46,773 nucleotides of DNA from Rhodococcus sp. IEGM 1379 (GTDB taxonomy: Bacteria > Actinomycetota > Actinomycetes > Mycobacteriales > Mycobacteriaceae). A program made the position numbers and the translations under genes. Location of the stretch: NCBI RefSeq assembly GCF_030056815.1, contig NZ_JASHKR010000036.1, forward strand, positions 1-46,773, in the 5' to 3' direction. Below the pieces are notes generated by a model. The model did no database searches, was not told where the DNA came from, and worked only from the letters and a program-made list of their open reading frames with translations. How positions within the stretch are numbered: position 1 is the stretch's first letter; each line of letters opens with the position of its first letter. Below are positions 9,317 through 18,580 of this stretch, in pieces.

Positions 9317-10909
9317 TCAGAGATCCGACGCCAAAGGAATCTCCTTCACCGCCCGATCCGTCATCCATTCACGCAGGACCTTGGTAGCGATGACGTCGTC
9401 CTCGTTGTACTGCAAGATCCGTGTCCGTTGTGACTCGTCGGGCTCTCCGTCGTAGCCGACTGCTTCGCGGTACCAGGCCATGGACGCCTCACCGCCGGCT
9501 TCGGCGTCACGCCAATTGAATCCCGCGACCGGAGCAACCTTCTTGAGCCCCTTACCTTCTGGGCAAATGAACTGATCGCTGACTGCCTGGTAGATATCCA
9601 CCCATTGCGGGCTGTCGATGAATTCCCGAATCTCGTCTTTGGTTGGAATTCCCGGTTCCCCGGCAAATCTCCGAGCCGAATCCAACAACCACTTGTCCTC
9701 TGCTGATCGCGAATAACAGTATGCGGCAAAGGTTTTACCGGAAGCAGCGGCAGCAGCGCGCTCCGCCATCAACCAACCCCAGAACTCGGCGAACGATCGC
9801 GCCTCGTCACGCGTCGGCAACGGATCCCACGTCGCAAAACCCCGATACATCGAGAAGCCACCAACATTGAGCAAAGTCCCCCACAGGTAGGCACCGTGCT
9901 CCTGGTAGCTCTCCATGTCCACGTCGATTTCGATATCGGCGCGAGTCACCGAAATTTCCTCGGAGCGTCGCACCAACGGAGCGCCCACCAGCCAGGCTTT
10001 CGCGATCACGACGGCGTCGTCGAAGTTCCCGTGCGGCCAATCCTCGAGCGGCTCGCCTTCCCACGCGGCAAGTTGATCGATGGTGTTGCAGCCGGCGTCA
10101 CGCAGCAGTTCGGCACGCGAGCCGACGGCCACCAGACTGACATCACGGTTGCGAACCAATTCCTGCTTGCATTCCGTCCACCACGGGCACGATTTGCACT
10201 CACTGATCTGCGAAGGCGACGTCAAGATCTCACCGCGCGCCACCGCAATTCTGTCGTCGTAACGCTCATCGTAATCCTCGAGAATCGCGCTCAAGTCATA
10301 CACGAGAATGCAGTCACCGTTGTAGCCGACGGCACCGGCTTGCAACGACGGACTCGCGAGGCCCCGACGCTCGAGCATCCGGTACACCTGGGCGACGCGC
10401 ATCTGATCGCGGACCTGGCTTCGGACCTTGCGCTTCGGATCGGTCTCGGGCTCCCACTCGAACAATCCTGACGTGATTGCGCCCTGCCCGGGATCGGTGA
10501 CTTTGTGGTTGACGACGATCACCGGGATGTAGCCGCCACCGTCGACATCGCGGATGAGCATTTCGCAACGACCCTTGCGTCCGGTGTCGCGCTCGACGGG
10601 CAGCACCGCGCCCCAGATTCTGTCCGCGCCGGCCTCACAGGCTGCAAGAGTGTCGCGGGCCTGCGCCGCCGTCGACTGATCGGAATCGATGCGCACCCAC
10701 CGCTCCGGCTCCGCACCGATCACGAGGTCCGCGATCTCGGCACGCTTGGCGATCGCCGATTCCTGACGTTGCTTGACTCCGGTATCGACGGGTTCCGACG
10801 CCGCCTTCCCCGGAAATAATCCGTCGAGACGCACCCGATGACGACAACGAGTCAACGCTCCCGAATCGATCAGCGGGAGCTTGGGCGCGAGGTTGTTATC
10901 GGAACACAC
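9317..10909 (-). CDS. TM0106-family RecB-like nuclease
   Basis: This protein of about 530 aa combines a RecB-type nuclease half with a C-terminal RNase H-like half (YNEDDVIATKVLREW). A cysteine cluster, CKSCPWWTEC, resembles the Fe-S cysteines of RecB/AddB-like nucleases. The family (TM0106) has an uncharacterised role in nucleic-acid processing. The frame is open as far as 11173, but that part overlaps the divergent DUF6474 gene and looks non-coding. I chose the GTG at 10909. AGGGGAG lies about 18 nt upstream, which is far, so the exact start is uncertain. The 88-nt gap to the DUF6474 start holds both promoters. Confidence 0.85.
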   Translation of the reverse strand: MCSDNNLAPKLPLIDSGALTRCRHRVRLDGLFPGKAASEPVDTGVKQRQESAIAKRAEIADLVIGAEPERWVRIDSDQSTAAQARDTLAACEAGADRIWGAVLPVERDTGRKGRCEMLIRDVDGGGYIPVIVVNHKVTDPGQGAITSGLFEWEPETDPKRKVRSQVRDQMRVAQVYRMLERRGLASPSLQAGAVGYNGDCILVYDLSAILEDYDERYDDRIAVARGEILTSPSQISECKSCPWWTECKQELVRNRDVSLVAVGSRAELLRDAGCNTIDQLAAWEGEPLEDWPHGNFDDAVVIAKAWLVGAPLVRRSEEISVTRADIEIDVDMESYQEHGAYLWGTLLNVGGFSMYRGFATWDPLPTRDEARSFAEFWGWLMAERAAAAASGKTFAAYCYSRSAEDKWLLDSARRFAGEPGIPTKDEIREFIDSPQWVDIYQAVSDQFICPEGKGLKKVAPVAGFNWRDAEAGGEASMAWYREAVGYDGEPDESQRTRILQYNEDDVIATKVLREWMTDRAVKEIPLASDL

Positions 10910-10997
10910 GATGACGAAGATTATGTGCTCCCCTAGGCTGAAGCCGAAGCGCAGGTACCTGGCAGCGCACAAACACCTGGAAACGGGGTCCTTTTCG

Positions 10998-11651
10998 ATG
11001 GGGTTGTTCAAGAAGCGAAAGTCTCGTGCCACCCGCAAGGCAGAGGCGAAAGCTCTCAAGCACAAGGCTGAGGTCGAGGCGAAACTCAACGCCAAGAGCC
11101 AGCGCAAGCGCGACAAGGTCGAGACCAAGTCGATCAAAAAGCTGGAAAAAACCGAAATCGACTCGACACACAAGATCGAGAAAGCCCAGCTCGCAACACT
11201 GAAAGCTCAGGAAAAGGCTGCCGCGAACCAGGGCCTGACCGTCGCCAAGGTCCGTAAGTACCTCGGTGTCGCTCGCCTTCTGGCACCAGTCCTGCTGCCG
11301 ATAATTTATCGAGCGGCAACCACCATTCGTGGCCAGTTGGACACCGCTCGCGCTCAGAAGATGGGCATTGCCGTCGACCAATTGGGCGACTACACCGGAC
11401 ACGGCGCCAAGCTGAGCGCCCGGATCGCGGGAGCCGAGAGCTCGGTCACCGAAATCCTCAGCCACAAGCCGAACGATGCCGAGACACAGCGTTTTGCCGC
11501 GGCAATCCGTGAGCGTCTGAGCGATCTGAGCACCGCAGTTCGGGCATCCGAGCAGATGCCCCAGGCACGACGCAAGGCTGCGCACCACGCCATCGCTACC
11601 GAACTCGACGGCGTCGAAGCAGATCTGCTTGCGCGCCTCGGCGTGCGCTAG
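10998..11651 (+). CDS. DUF6474 family protein
   Basis: A 217-aa protein starting MGLFKKRKSR. The first 90 residues are highly charged (Lys, Glu, Ala) and predicted coiled coil. A hydrophobic stretch, ARLLAPVLLPIIYRAATT, lies near residues 93-110, and a helical tail follows. The family is confined to actinomycetes and has no known function; the pattern suggests a membrane-associated coiled-coil protein. The ATG at 10998 is preferred over upstream codons because the family N-terminus begins there. It is 6 nt before the next gene and may be the first gene of the copper-type operon, although nothing in it suggests metal handling. Confidence 0.8.
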   Translation: MGLFKKRKSRATRKAEAKALKHKAEVEAKLNAKSQRKRDKVETKSIKKLEKTEIDSTHKIEKAQLATLKAQEKAAANQGLTVAKVRKYLGVARLLAPVLLPIIYRAATTIRGQLDTARAQKMGIAVDQLGDYTGHGAKLSARIAGAESSVTEILSHKPNDAETQRFAAAIRERLSDLSTAVRASEQMPQARRKAAHHAIATELDGVEADLLARLGVR

Positions 11652-11657
11652 AGAAAA

Positions 11658-12176
11658 GTGTCTTCACTCGGCGCGCCCGCGACAGCACCCCTTCGGGGCA
11701 GTGTTGTCGGGGCCGCGTCGGGTGCCCTGGCGATAGCAGCGCACGGGATTAGCGGCGGTGAGATTCCGCCGGCGTCGGCGATGACTTTGCTGATCGCCGT
11801 CTGCGTGGCAGTTGGCGCGATCACTGCAACACTCCCGTCACTGGCACGGGGCCCGTTGCCTCTGATTGCGGCACTCGGTGCCGGTCAACTGGCAGCGCAC
11901 GCTGCCATGACCGTCTCCGTGCACTCTCATTCATCCGCTCCCGGCCTCACGATGCTCGGGGCGCATGCTGTGGCTACCGCGGTGTGCGCGGTAGCCGTCC
12001 TCGCCGCAGAGCGTCTGTTCGCCGTCGTCACCAATGCCGCCCGGACAGTCCTGACGACGCCGACACGGGCCGTTCGAGTTCGCAGCCTGATCCTTGCGAC
12101 CAGCACCCACCCCAGCACCATCGACGCTCTCCTTCGCGCCAGCATCTCGCGGCGCGGTCCTCCTGTTCTGGATTGA
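11658..12176 (+). CDS. Small integral membrane protein preceding the copper genes
   Basis: A 172-aa protein with about four hydrophobic segments between residues 15 and 125 and a short His-bearing loop (SVHSHSSAPG). I do not recognise a named family. It starts with GTG 6 nt after the DUF6474 stop and is followed 48 nt later by ycnI. In many actinomycetes a small membrane protein sits directly before ycnI, so a role in copper handling is plausible but inferred. The C-terminal 40 residues are basic and probably cytoplasmic. Confidence 0.65.
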   Translation: MSSLGAPATAPLRGSVVGAASGALAIAAHGISGGEIPPASAMTLLIAVCVAVGAITATLPSLARGPLPLIAALGAGQLAAHAAMTVSVHSHSSAPGLTMLGAHAVATAVCAVAVLAAERLFAVVTNAARTVLTTPTRAVRVRSLILATSTHPSTIDALLRASISRRGPPVLD

Positions 12177-12224
12177 AGAAACTATCCCCAAAACTTCACC
12201 AGACCGAAGAGGACACCTCCAGAC

Positions 12225-12884
12225 ATGAAGAACACCCTGATTTCGCGTGCACTTTTCACGGCAACAGCCACCGGCGGAGCCCTTCTGCTCGCCGGCGGAA
12301 TTGCTTCGGCGCACGTCAGCGTCGTAGCTCCCGGAGCGGCGCAGGGCGGATACACCGTTCTGACCTTCCGCGTTCCCACCGAATCGGATGCCGCATCCAC
12401 CACCAAGGTGACGGTGGCACTACCCGACCTGAAGTCGGCTCGCACCGAACCGATGCCCGGATGGACATCCGTCGTCGAGAAGGATCCGACGTCGCTGGTT
12501 GCCAAGTCCGTGACCTGGACAGCAGACCCCGGCGTCGGCGTCGGACCCGGCCAGTTCCAGCAGTTCGTCCTCTCTGCCGGCCCGCTCCCGACGCAGGACG
12601 AGGTCGAGTTCAAGGCAGTGCAGACGTACAGCGACGGCAAGGTCGTCAACTGGGATCAGGAAGCTCTCGCCGACGGCAGTGAGCCCGACAAGCCGGCACC
12701 GACACTCACATTGGCAGCTTCGACCGGCGACGCCCATGGGGCAAACACCGCAACTGCGACGGAATCTACGACAGAATCAACGAACGACAACACCGCCCGC
12801 TGGCTCGGAGGAGCCGGACTGGTGCTCGGCGCTCTCGGCGCCGCTCTCGGTCTGGGCGCACTGGTGAGGAGCAAGCGTTCATGA
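12225..12884 (+). CDS. ycnI: YcnI-family (DUF1775) copper-associated envelope protein
   Basis: A 219-aa protein with a Sec signal peptide ending at ASA. The mature protein begins with His30 (HVSV). In this family the mature N-terminal His binds copper. The DUF1775 beta-sandwich spans about residues 30-165. A Ser/Thr-rich linker and one C-terminal membrane helix (about 193-213) anchor it. YcnI proteins are thought to act as copper chaperones at the outer membrane face. The stop overlaps the copC start (ATGA), so the two are translated together. Confidence 0.9.
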   Translation: MKNTLISRALFTATATGGALLLAGGIASAHVSVVAPGAAQGGYTVLTFRVPTESDAASTTKVTVALPDLKSARTEPMPGWTSVVEKDPTSLVAKSVTWTADPGVGVGPGQFQQFVLSAGPLPTQDEVEFKAVQTYSDGKVVNWDQEALADGSEPDKPAPTLTLAASTGDAHGANTATATESTTESTNDNTARWLGGAGLVLGALGAALGLGALVRSKRS

Positions 12885-13417
12885 GTACACGCATCAAGGT
12901 AATTACGGTCGGCCTCCTCGCGATGCTCGCCTCGATGATCGGAGTGGGCACCGCCAGTGCACATTCCGCCGTGACCAGTTCCAACCCCGAGAACGGAACG
13001 TCGATCCAGGTTGCCCCGGACAACGTCTCCGTCAGCTTCAACGAAGCCTTGCAGGCGCAGTTCGCCGCGCTGACGGTCACTGGCCCCGGCGACAGTCGCG
13101 ACCAGTGGACCAAGGGTGATCCCTCCGTGGAAGGTGCAACGGTGAGTGTGGATCTCGGAGATCTGGGACCCGCCGGCGTATACACGATCGCGTATCGCGT
13201 GACCTCTGCCGACGGCCACCCGGTTCAGGGAACTTTGAACTTCACGCTCACCGAACCCGGCCCGGGCACTCCTACCACTGCGGCAGCGGGGGCCGGTGAC
13301 AGTTCGTCGTCATCCTCGTCGTCGAACAGCATTCCGGTGTGGGCCTTCATCGTCGCCGGTGTAGTCGTCTTCGGCGGTGCACTGTTCTTCGTGCTCCGCA
13401 AGCCCAAGTCGAGCTGA
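12881..13417 (+). CDS. copC: CopC-domain copper-binding protein
   Basis: A 178-aa protein with a signal peptide cleaved before His28 (SAHSAVTSSNP), the usual first copper ligand. The CopC domain covers about residues 28-126, and a second conserved His is in DGHPVQG. A Ser-rich linker and a C-terminal membrane helix (about 150-172) tether it. CopC proteins bind Cu(II) and pass it to CopD. It starts within the ycnI stop and is followed 4 nt later by copD. Confidence 0.92.
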   Translation: MSTRIKVITVGLLAMLASMIGVGTASAHSAVTSSNPENGTSIQVAPDNVSVSFNEALQAQFAALTVTGPGDSRDQWTKGDPSVEGATVSVDLGDLGPAGVYTIAYRVTSADGHPVQGTLNFTLTEPGPGTPTTAAAGAGDSSSSSSSSNSIPVWAFIVAGVVVFGGALFFVLRKPKSS

Positions 13418-13421
13418 TCCG

Positions 13422-14363
13422 GTGACCGGTACGGCAAACAGATGGTGGTTGCTGTTTGCCGTACCCACAGCTCTCCTGGGAGTGCTGATCGCCTGGTGGC
13501 TGGCAAGTCCCGCCGGCCCCGAGGCGTCGAGCACCGTCCGCGCCCTCGCCATCGGTAGTGGTTCTGTGACACTGGGAATCGCGACCTTGGCGTGGATGGG
13601 ACGCGGGGAGCGCCGACCCGCAACACCCGCAGCCACCATGTGGACTCAACTCACTTCCCTTGCCGCAGTGTGGTTCGTTGCCGAAGTCGCACTCCTCGCA
13701 TGGGGAGCCGCGGCCGCCGACGGAACGCCGATCACCTCTTTGACAGTCGGCAACTTCGGAACATTTGTCAGCGAAGTCAACGTCGGCCGAGTTGGTGTCG
13801 CCATCATCGTATGCGCGTTTGCCGTCGTCTGCTACGGCGTCTACGGGTTCAAGAACCCTGAAACAGTGCCCGTGGCACCGGCATTGGTTGTCACAGCGCT
13901 CGCGCTCGCCGCCCGTCCCATCACCGGCCACATGGCGCAGCAGAACTTCGGCTCCATCCTCGACGCCGTCCATGTGCTAGCGGCCGCACTGTGGTTCGGT
14001 GTCCTTGCCGCACTCGCGCTGGCAATGCCCGCCCGCGGCGCCTGGGCGCTCTGGTTGCCCAAATACTCCGAACTCGCCTGGCGATGCGTTCTTGCACTTG
14101 TCATCACGGGAACGATCAACGCTGCCGTGCGCCTCGGATCTGTAACCGCCCTCTATGACACCGCGTACGGGCGCGTCGTACTCGCCAAGATCATTGCCAT
14201 CGCCTTACTGGTCGCTCTGGGGTGGTGGTGGCGTCGAACATGGGTGGTCGCGAGTGCCGCACATCGCGTAAGCGCCGACGGATCCCTGCGCCGCGCGATC
14301 GGTGAAGTTGCCTTTATGGCAATCGCTTTCGGCCTTGCTGCGGCGCTAGCGACAACTGCCTGA
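13422..14363 (+). CDS. copD: CopD-family copper-import membrane protein
   Basis: A 313-aa protein with about eight membrane helices. The CopD domain (about residues 150-310) includes the conserved His-bearing segments ITGHMAQQ and DAVHVLAAALWFG. It would move copper supplied by CopC/YcnI across the membrane. The GTG at 13422, 4 nt after the copC stop, was chosen because the first helix (WWLLFAVPTALLG) follows at once; a start at 13377 would lie inside copC. Its last 50 nt overlap the 3' end of the convergent carboxylase gene, so mRNAs from the two would be complementary there. Confidence 0.9.
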   Translation: MTGTANRWWLLFAVPTALLGVLIAWWLASPAGPEASSTVRALAIGSGSVTLGIATLAWMGRGERRPATPAATMWTQLTSLAAVWFVAEVALLAWGAAAADGTPITSLTVGNFGTFVSEVNVGRVGVAIIVCAFAVVCYGVYGFKNPETVPVAPALVVTALALAARPITGHMAQQNFGSILDAVHVLAAALWFGVLAALALAMPARGAWALWLPKYSELAWRCVLALVITGTINAAVRLGSVTALYDTAYGRVVLAKIIAIALLVALGWWWRRTWVVASAAHRVSADGSLRRAIGEVAFMAIAFGLAAALATTA

Positions 14364-17300
14364 TCCACCTTCGGGTATCAGCCGGATCGATGACGTCGTC
14401 CAACTCGAATGTTGTTGCCGCCATCAGAGCCTTACCCTGCGCATAAGCCAACTCCACGAACTGGCCGAACAGCGTCTCCCGAGCCGCGGGGTCTTCGATC
14501 GACTCCAATTCCTTCCGGAAACCCAACCGCACAGCGCCTTCCAGACCCATGGGGCCGATCTCGCCGGTCGGCCAGGCCACCGTGAACTCCGGAGCGCGGA
14601 ACGATCCACCGGCCATCGCCATAGCGCCCAGCCCGTATCCCTTACGCAGGATGACGGTTCCGAACGGCACGGTAAGTCTCGCGCCCGCCACGAAGAACTT
14701 GCCGAACCTCCGAACCGTTGCCTCTTCCTCGGAATCGGGTCCCACCATGAATCCCGGTGTATCGCACAGTGTCACCAGTGGAATACGGTGGGCTTCCACC
14801 AATTCCAGGAAGTCCGACGCCTTGTCCGACGCCTCCGCGTCGATGGCTCCGCCGAGATGCTCACTACTGTTGGCGAGCACTCCGTACGCGACACCTTCGA
14901 CGCGAATCAGTGCCGTCACAACCCCACGGCCGTAGTCGCGGCGCAGCTCCAAGTCCGAACCGACGTCGGCAATCGACGTGATCGCGGCGCGCACATCGTA
15001 GGAACGTAACCGGTTCTCCGGCACCACATGCCGCGACAGTCGTAGATCCGGAGCGGTCCACTCCGCCGCTGCACCCTGGAAGTAACCCAGATACTTCTTG
15101 GCCAGGGCAACCGCCTGGGCGTCGTCGTCCGCCACCAAATGTACGACGCCGTTGCGTCGTTGCACGTCGACAGGTCCGATGTCCTCGGGGCGGAAGTTTC
15201 CGAGTCCGCCGCCCTCGACCATTGCCGGGCCACCCATACCGATGTTGGCATCGGGGGTTCCGATCAGGACGTCACACGCGCCGGCCAGTGCCGCATTGCC
15301 GGCAAAACAACGCCCGGCTACCACGGCCACCAGTGGCACTCGGCCGCTCAGCGCCGCCATCGCCCGAAACGTACCCAGTTCGAGTCCTGAACCCGCTCCG
15401 GCGTCCGTATCTCCCGGGCGTCCGCCGCCGCCTTCGGCGAAGAGCACCACCGGAACTCGCTTGCGGCCCGCAATCTCGAGCAGTCGATCAGTCTTCGCAT
15501 GATTGCGCAGACCCTGCGTACCGGCGAGAACCGAGTAGTCGTAGGAGATGACGACGCTCTCGCCGCCGCCGATGGTGGCGACGCCGCCGATCAACCCGTC
15601 AGCCGGAGTGTTGGCGATCAGGTCTTCTTCACTACGTCGACTACGTTGGGCCGCGAGAGCCAATGCACCGTACTCGACCAGACTGTTGTCGTCGACCAAG
15701 TCGTAGACGTTTTCGCGAGCAGTTCTGCGTCCCAGCTTGTGGCGCTTCGCCACTGCAGTGGGACGCGCCGCATCGAGCGTAACCTCTTGGCGAGCAATGA
15801 TTTCGGCCAGATCTGGGCGCACCGCGTCGAGGTCAACCGTCTCGATGTCGGCCAGTTGCGCGCCGGCGGTTGCACTGCGGACGACGAGCAGTGGTTCACC
15901 GGCACTCACCGACCTTCCGGCGGACGAGAGCACCCGAACCACTTCGAGATCACCCTCGGCCGGCAGCACATGCTGCATCTTCATCGCCTCGAGTATCGCG
16001 ACCTGGCCACCGGCGTGCACACCGTCACCGGCCGCAGCAAGTTCGACAACGATGCCCGCCATCTGCGCCCGTACGACAACTTCGTCGGACCCGACATCCA
16101 CGCTCGGCACACGGCTGGGCGAACCGACTTCAGGAACCAAGTCCACCAGGCGAGAGCCGAGCCAGTCGACGTCGATCAGAGATTCACGGAAATCTTTGTC
16201 GGACAGTATCGCCCGCAGGAACGATATATTCGTCGAAACTCCGTCGATAGCAAAATCATCGAGAGCTGCGATCGATTTGCGCACTGCAGCAAGGAAATCA
16301 GGACGTCGGGCATGCGTGATCACCTTTGCCAGGAGGGAATCGTATCGGATGCTCGGCGTCAGTCCCGGCACACCGAAGGTATCCACCCGCACCCCCGGCC
16401 CGCTGGGTGGCGAGAATACGTCGAGCGTCCCGGAGGCCGGCAAGACGCTACCGTCGCGCGTCATGATTTCCATGTTGACCCGCGCCTGAATCGCAATTCC
16501 CGACGCCTTTGCCAACTCGCCATGATACTCGAAATCTCCTTCTGCCCAAGTGATTCCACTGGGCAGATCCAGATCCTCGAAATGCATGCCGTCCGCAATC
16601 ATCAACTGCACTGCTACCAGATCTACGCCGGTAACCTCCTCGGTAACCGTGTGTTCTACCTGAATTCGCGGGTTGACCTCGAGGAAAACGAACCCGCGCT
16701 CCTCGAGCAGAAACTCGACGGTGGCAATCCCGCGATACCCGACCGCGGCACATAAGCGCGCTGCCGCCGAATGCAGACGCTCGCGCAGTGGGTCCGAAAG
16801 TCCTTGCGCTGGAGCAATTTCTATCAGTTTTTGGTGGCGGCGCTGAACACTGCAATCTCGATCGCCCAATGCCAGGGCGCGCGTTCCGCCGCCGCCGGGC
16901 GCCGCTACGACCTGCACCTCGATATGACGTGCACGTTCACTGAGCACTTCCGCGAACAGCGCCTCGGTGCCGAATCCAGCCAGCGCTTCGGCAGCACACA
17001 CCCGGTAGGCCTCGCCGAGAGATCGCGCATCGGTAACAGCCCTCATCCCACGGCCACCGCCGCCGGCAAGTGCTTTGATCATGATTCCGCGAGGGTTGCG
17101 GGCAAAGAATTCTCGAACCTCGTCGAGACTTACGCCTCCTGCCGTTGCGGGCAGTACCGGAATTCCGGACCCGACGGCGGTCGCTCGTGCGCTCGCTTTG
17201 TCACCGAAAGTGCGGAGCACACCGGCATCCGGGCCGACAAAGACGACTCCCGCATCAGTACATGCCTGCGCGAAATCTGCATTCTCACTGAGAAAACCGT

Positions 17301-17535
17301 ACCCCGGATGAATATGCGTAACACCGAAATTCGTTGCGATCTCCAACAAAGAATCCTGATCCAGGTAGGCGGCTGCGCCACTGCCTTTCAAGGGAATCGA
17401 CTCGGTAGCGGCATCGACGTGCGGACTTCCCGCATCGTCTTCGGCATACACGGACACCGTTTCGATGCCGAATTCACGAGCAGTGCGAATGATGCGCAGG
17501 GCAATCTCGCCTCGGTTGGCGATCAGCAGTCTCAT
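14314..17535 (-). CDS. Single-chain biotin-dependent acyl-CoA carboxylase (BC-BCCP-CT fusion, LCC-like)
   Basis: A 1073-aa protein joining all three functions. Biotin carboxylase is at about residues 1-450 (LLIANRGEIALR, GGGGRGMRA, EVNPRIQVEHTVTE). The biotin carrier has EAMKM with biotin-Lys519. Carboxyltransferase is at about 580-1060. Most acyl-CoA carboxylases in this order are split into alpha and beta subunits. The single-chain form resembles the long-chain acyl-CoA carboxylase described from Mycobacterium avium subsp. paratuberculosis. It carboxylates acyl-CoAs, but the chain length is not predictable here. The ATG at 17535 begins the family N-terminus; one five codons earlier is less likely. 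Its ATG overlaps the stop of the upstream frame (ATGA). Confidence 0.9.
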   Translation of the reverse strand: MRLLIANRGEIALRIIRTAREFGIETVSVYAEDDAGSPHVDAATESIPLKGSGAAAYLDQDSLLEIATNFGVTHIHPGYGFLSENADFAQACTDAGVVFVGPDAGVLRTFGDKASARATAVGSGIPVLPATAGGVSLDEVREFFARNPRGIMIKALAGGGGRGMRAVTDARSLGEAYRVCAAEALAGFGTEALFAEVLSERARHIEVQVVAAPGGGGTRALALGDRDCSVQRRHQKLIEIAPAQGLSDPLRERLHSAAARLCAAVGYRGIATVEFLLEERGFVFLEVNPRIQVEHTVTEEVTGVDLVAVQLMIADGMHFEDLDLPSGITWAEGDFEYHGELAKASGIAIQARVNMEIMTRDGSVLPASGTLDVFSPPSGPGVRVDTFGVPGLTPSIRYDSLLAKVITHARRPDFLAAVRKSIAALDDFAIDGVSTNISFLRAILSDKDFRESLIDVDWLGSRLVDLVPEVGSPSRVPSVDVGSDEVVVRAQMAGIVVELAAAGDGVHAGGQVAILEAMKMQHVLPAEGDLEVVRVLSSAGRSVSAGEPLLVVRSATAGAQLADIETVDLDAVRPDLAEIIARQEVTLDAARPTAVAKRHKLGRRTARENVYDLVDDNSLVEYGALALAAQRSRRSEEDLIANTPADGLIGGVATIGGGESVVISYDYSVLAGTQGLRNHAKTDRLLEIAGRKRVPVVLFAEGGGGRPGDTDAGAGSGLELGTFRAMAALSGRVPLVAVVAGRCFAGNAALAGACDVLIGTPDANIGMGGPAMVEGGGLGNFRPEDIGPVDVQRRNGVVHLVADDDAQAVALAKKYLGYFQGAAAEWTAPDLRLSRHVVPENRLRSYDVRAAITSIADVGSDLELRRDYGRGVVTALIRVEGVAYGVLANSSEHLGGAIDAEASDKASDFLELVEAHRIPLVTLCDTPGFMVGPDSEEEATVRRFGKFFVAGARLTVPFGTVILRKGYGLGAMAMAGGSFRAPEFTVAWPTGEIGPMGLEGAVRLGFRKELESIEDPAARETLFGQFVELAYAQGKALMAATTFELDDVIDPADTRRWIRQLSLAPQQGRKRLP

Positions 17536-18580
17536 TCGAAAACGTCGCATTCAGTCACCGCCACAGTGTGTTTTGACATCGCCGTCAAAGTCAAGCAATA
17601 GCAACGTCCGGTGCCGAAGTGGGAGTCTTCGGCAGCCGGCGCCGGCACGTTCGGGGCACCTGAACTGACCGGCACTCCGGGGATCACCGGAATGACGGGA
17701 ATGACGGGAATGATCTGGATGACAACCACATTCGGCTGCGTAATACCCGGCACAGTCACGGTGGTAGTCGGAACCGTGGTAGTCGGAACCGTGGTAGTCG
17801 GCGTAGTCGTCTTTGGTGTCGCACCCAAGGTTACCGCTGCGTCACCCCGAGTTTGTCGTGTTGCACGGTGTCGAAAGTTGCGAAGACCTGGTAGTCGGCA
17901 CCGGCATTGTTCCAAGTGGATGCTCTCGTGCGAACTGGGCTCACACAGTTCGACCTCGGCGCCGGTAGGAACATTCACCGTGAGCCGCTTACCGTACAGA
18001 TTGGCCGATACTGTGGAGGTGGCCTTGTCACCGTTCGCGACTGTTCCCGAGGTAGGGACTGTCAGCTCGATTCCCAAGGTGGGTTCGGCTTTCATGATCT
18101 CGAGAATCCGATCCTGCTCTGCAAATCCGAGGTCTGCGTCGCAGTCGACTATCTCGTTGCCGTCGCTGTTTGATGTACGCCGCCCCTCCAGCCGGAGATG
18201 CACCACACCAGCAGTTGGCGATTGACTCAATTTCCGCTGGTTGAATCGTCGGCAACACCGTTCAGGGTGTCGGTCGTGAACGGATGCGGATTTTGGAGGA
18301 GGTAACTGATGATCAGTTCCTGATCGTCGTCCAGGCGACTATTGCCGGAAACCGGGACTGTCGGCCCCACCGGCGGGAAGGAAGGTTCATCGTGCCGATC
18401 GTCATCAGGAGCAAAGCCTGTTCGATCGCCTTTGGTCTCATCACAGCGAGCGGGCACGGAAGTTGCCGGTCCTGCAAATCCGGCGACAATTCCACCGACC
18501 AACGTAAACGTCGCGAGTGCGGATATGGCAGTTAGTCCGATCGATTTCCGTTGCGCGACGGCCGATGGCGATGTGCTCAT
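17532..18580 (-). pseudogene. Secreted VPTTT-repeat protein with disturbed reading frame
   Basis: From 18580 a frame encodes a secreted N-terminus (MSTSPSAVAQRKSIG, hydrophobic helix, then polar sequence) and stops at 18227. A second frame (18230-17532, only TTG available as start) continues with coding-like sequence, the repeat VPTTT and an IPVIPVIPV stretch. Between about 17930 and 17835 the more coding-like translation is in the third frame (STWNNAGADYQVFATFDT), after which the second frame resumes. This looks like one gene with a break near 18230 and a compensated pair of frameshifts. Its last stop overlaps the carboxylase start. Two separate genes cannot be excluded. Function unknown; probably an exported surface protein. 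Confidence 0.5.
17682..17805 (-). repeat. Short in-frame tandem repeats (9-bp and 15-bp units)
   Basis: A 9-bp unit (ATGACGGGA on the plus strand) recurs at about 17692-17717, and a 15-bp unit (GTGGTAGTCGGAACC) occurs three times at 17761-17805, the last with a changed end. On the minus strand they encode the IPV and VPTTT repeats of the secreted protein. Such units expand and contract by slippage. Confidence 0.8.

Noticed and set aside
10910-11173. Upstream extension of the TM0106-family nuclease frame by 88 codons
   Set aside because: It overlaps the divergent DUF6474 gene, whose coding pattern is better, and the extension has no family similarity.
15499-16755. 418-codon plus-strand open frame inside the carboxylase gene
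   Set aside because: It is antisense to a complete, motif-rich carboxylase and has no ribosome site or domain; high GC produces such shadows.
17682-17805. CRISPR-like repeat array
   Set aside because: Units are 9 and 15 bp, directly adjacent and in frame; there are no spacers and no cas genes.
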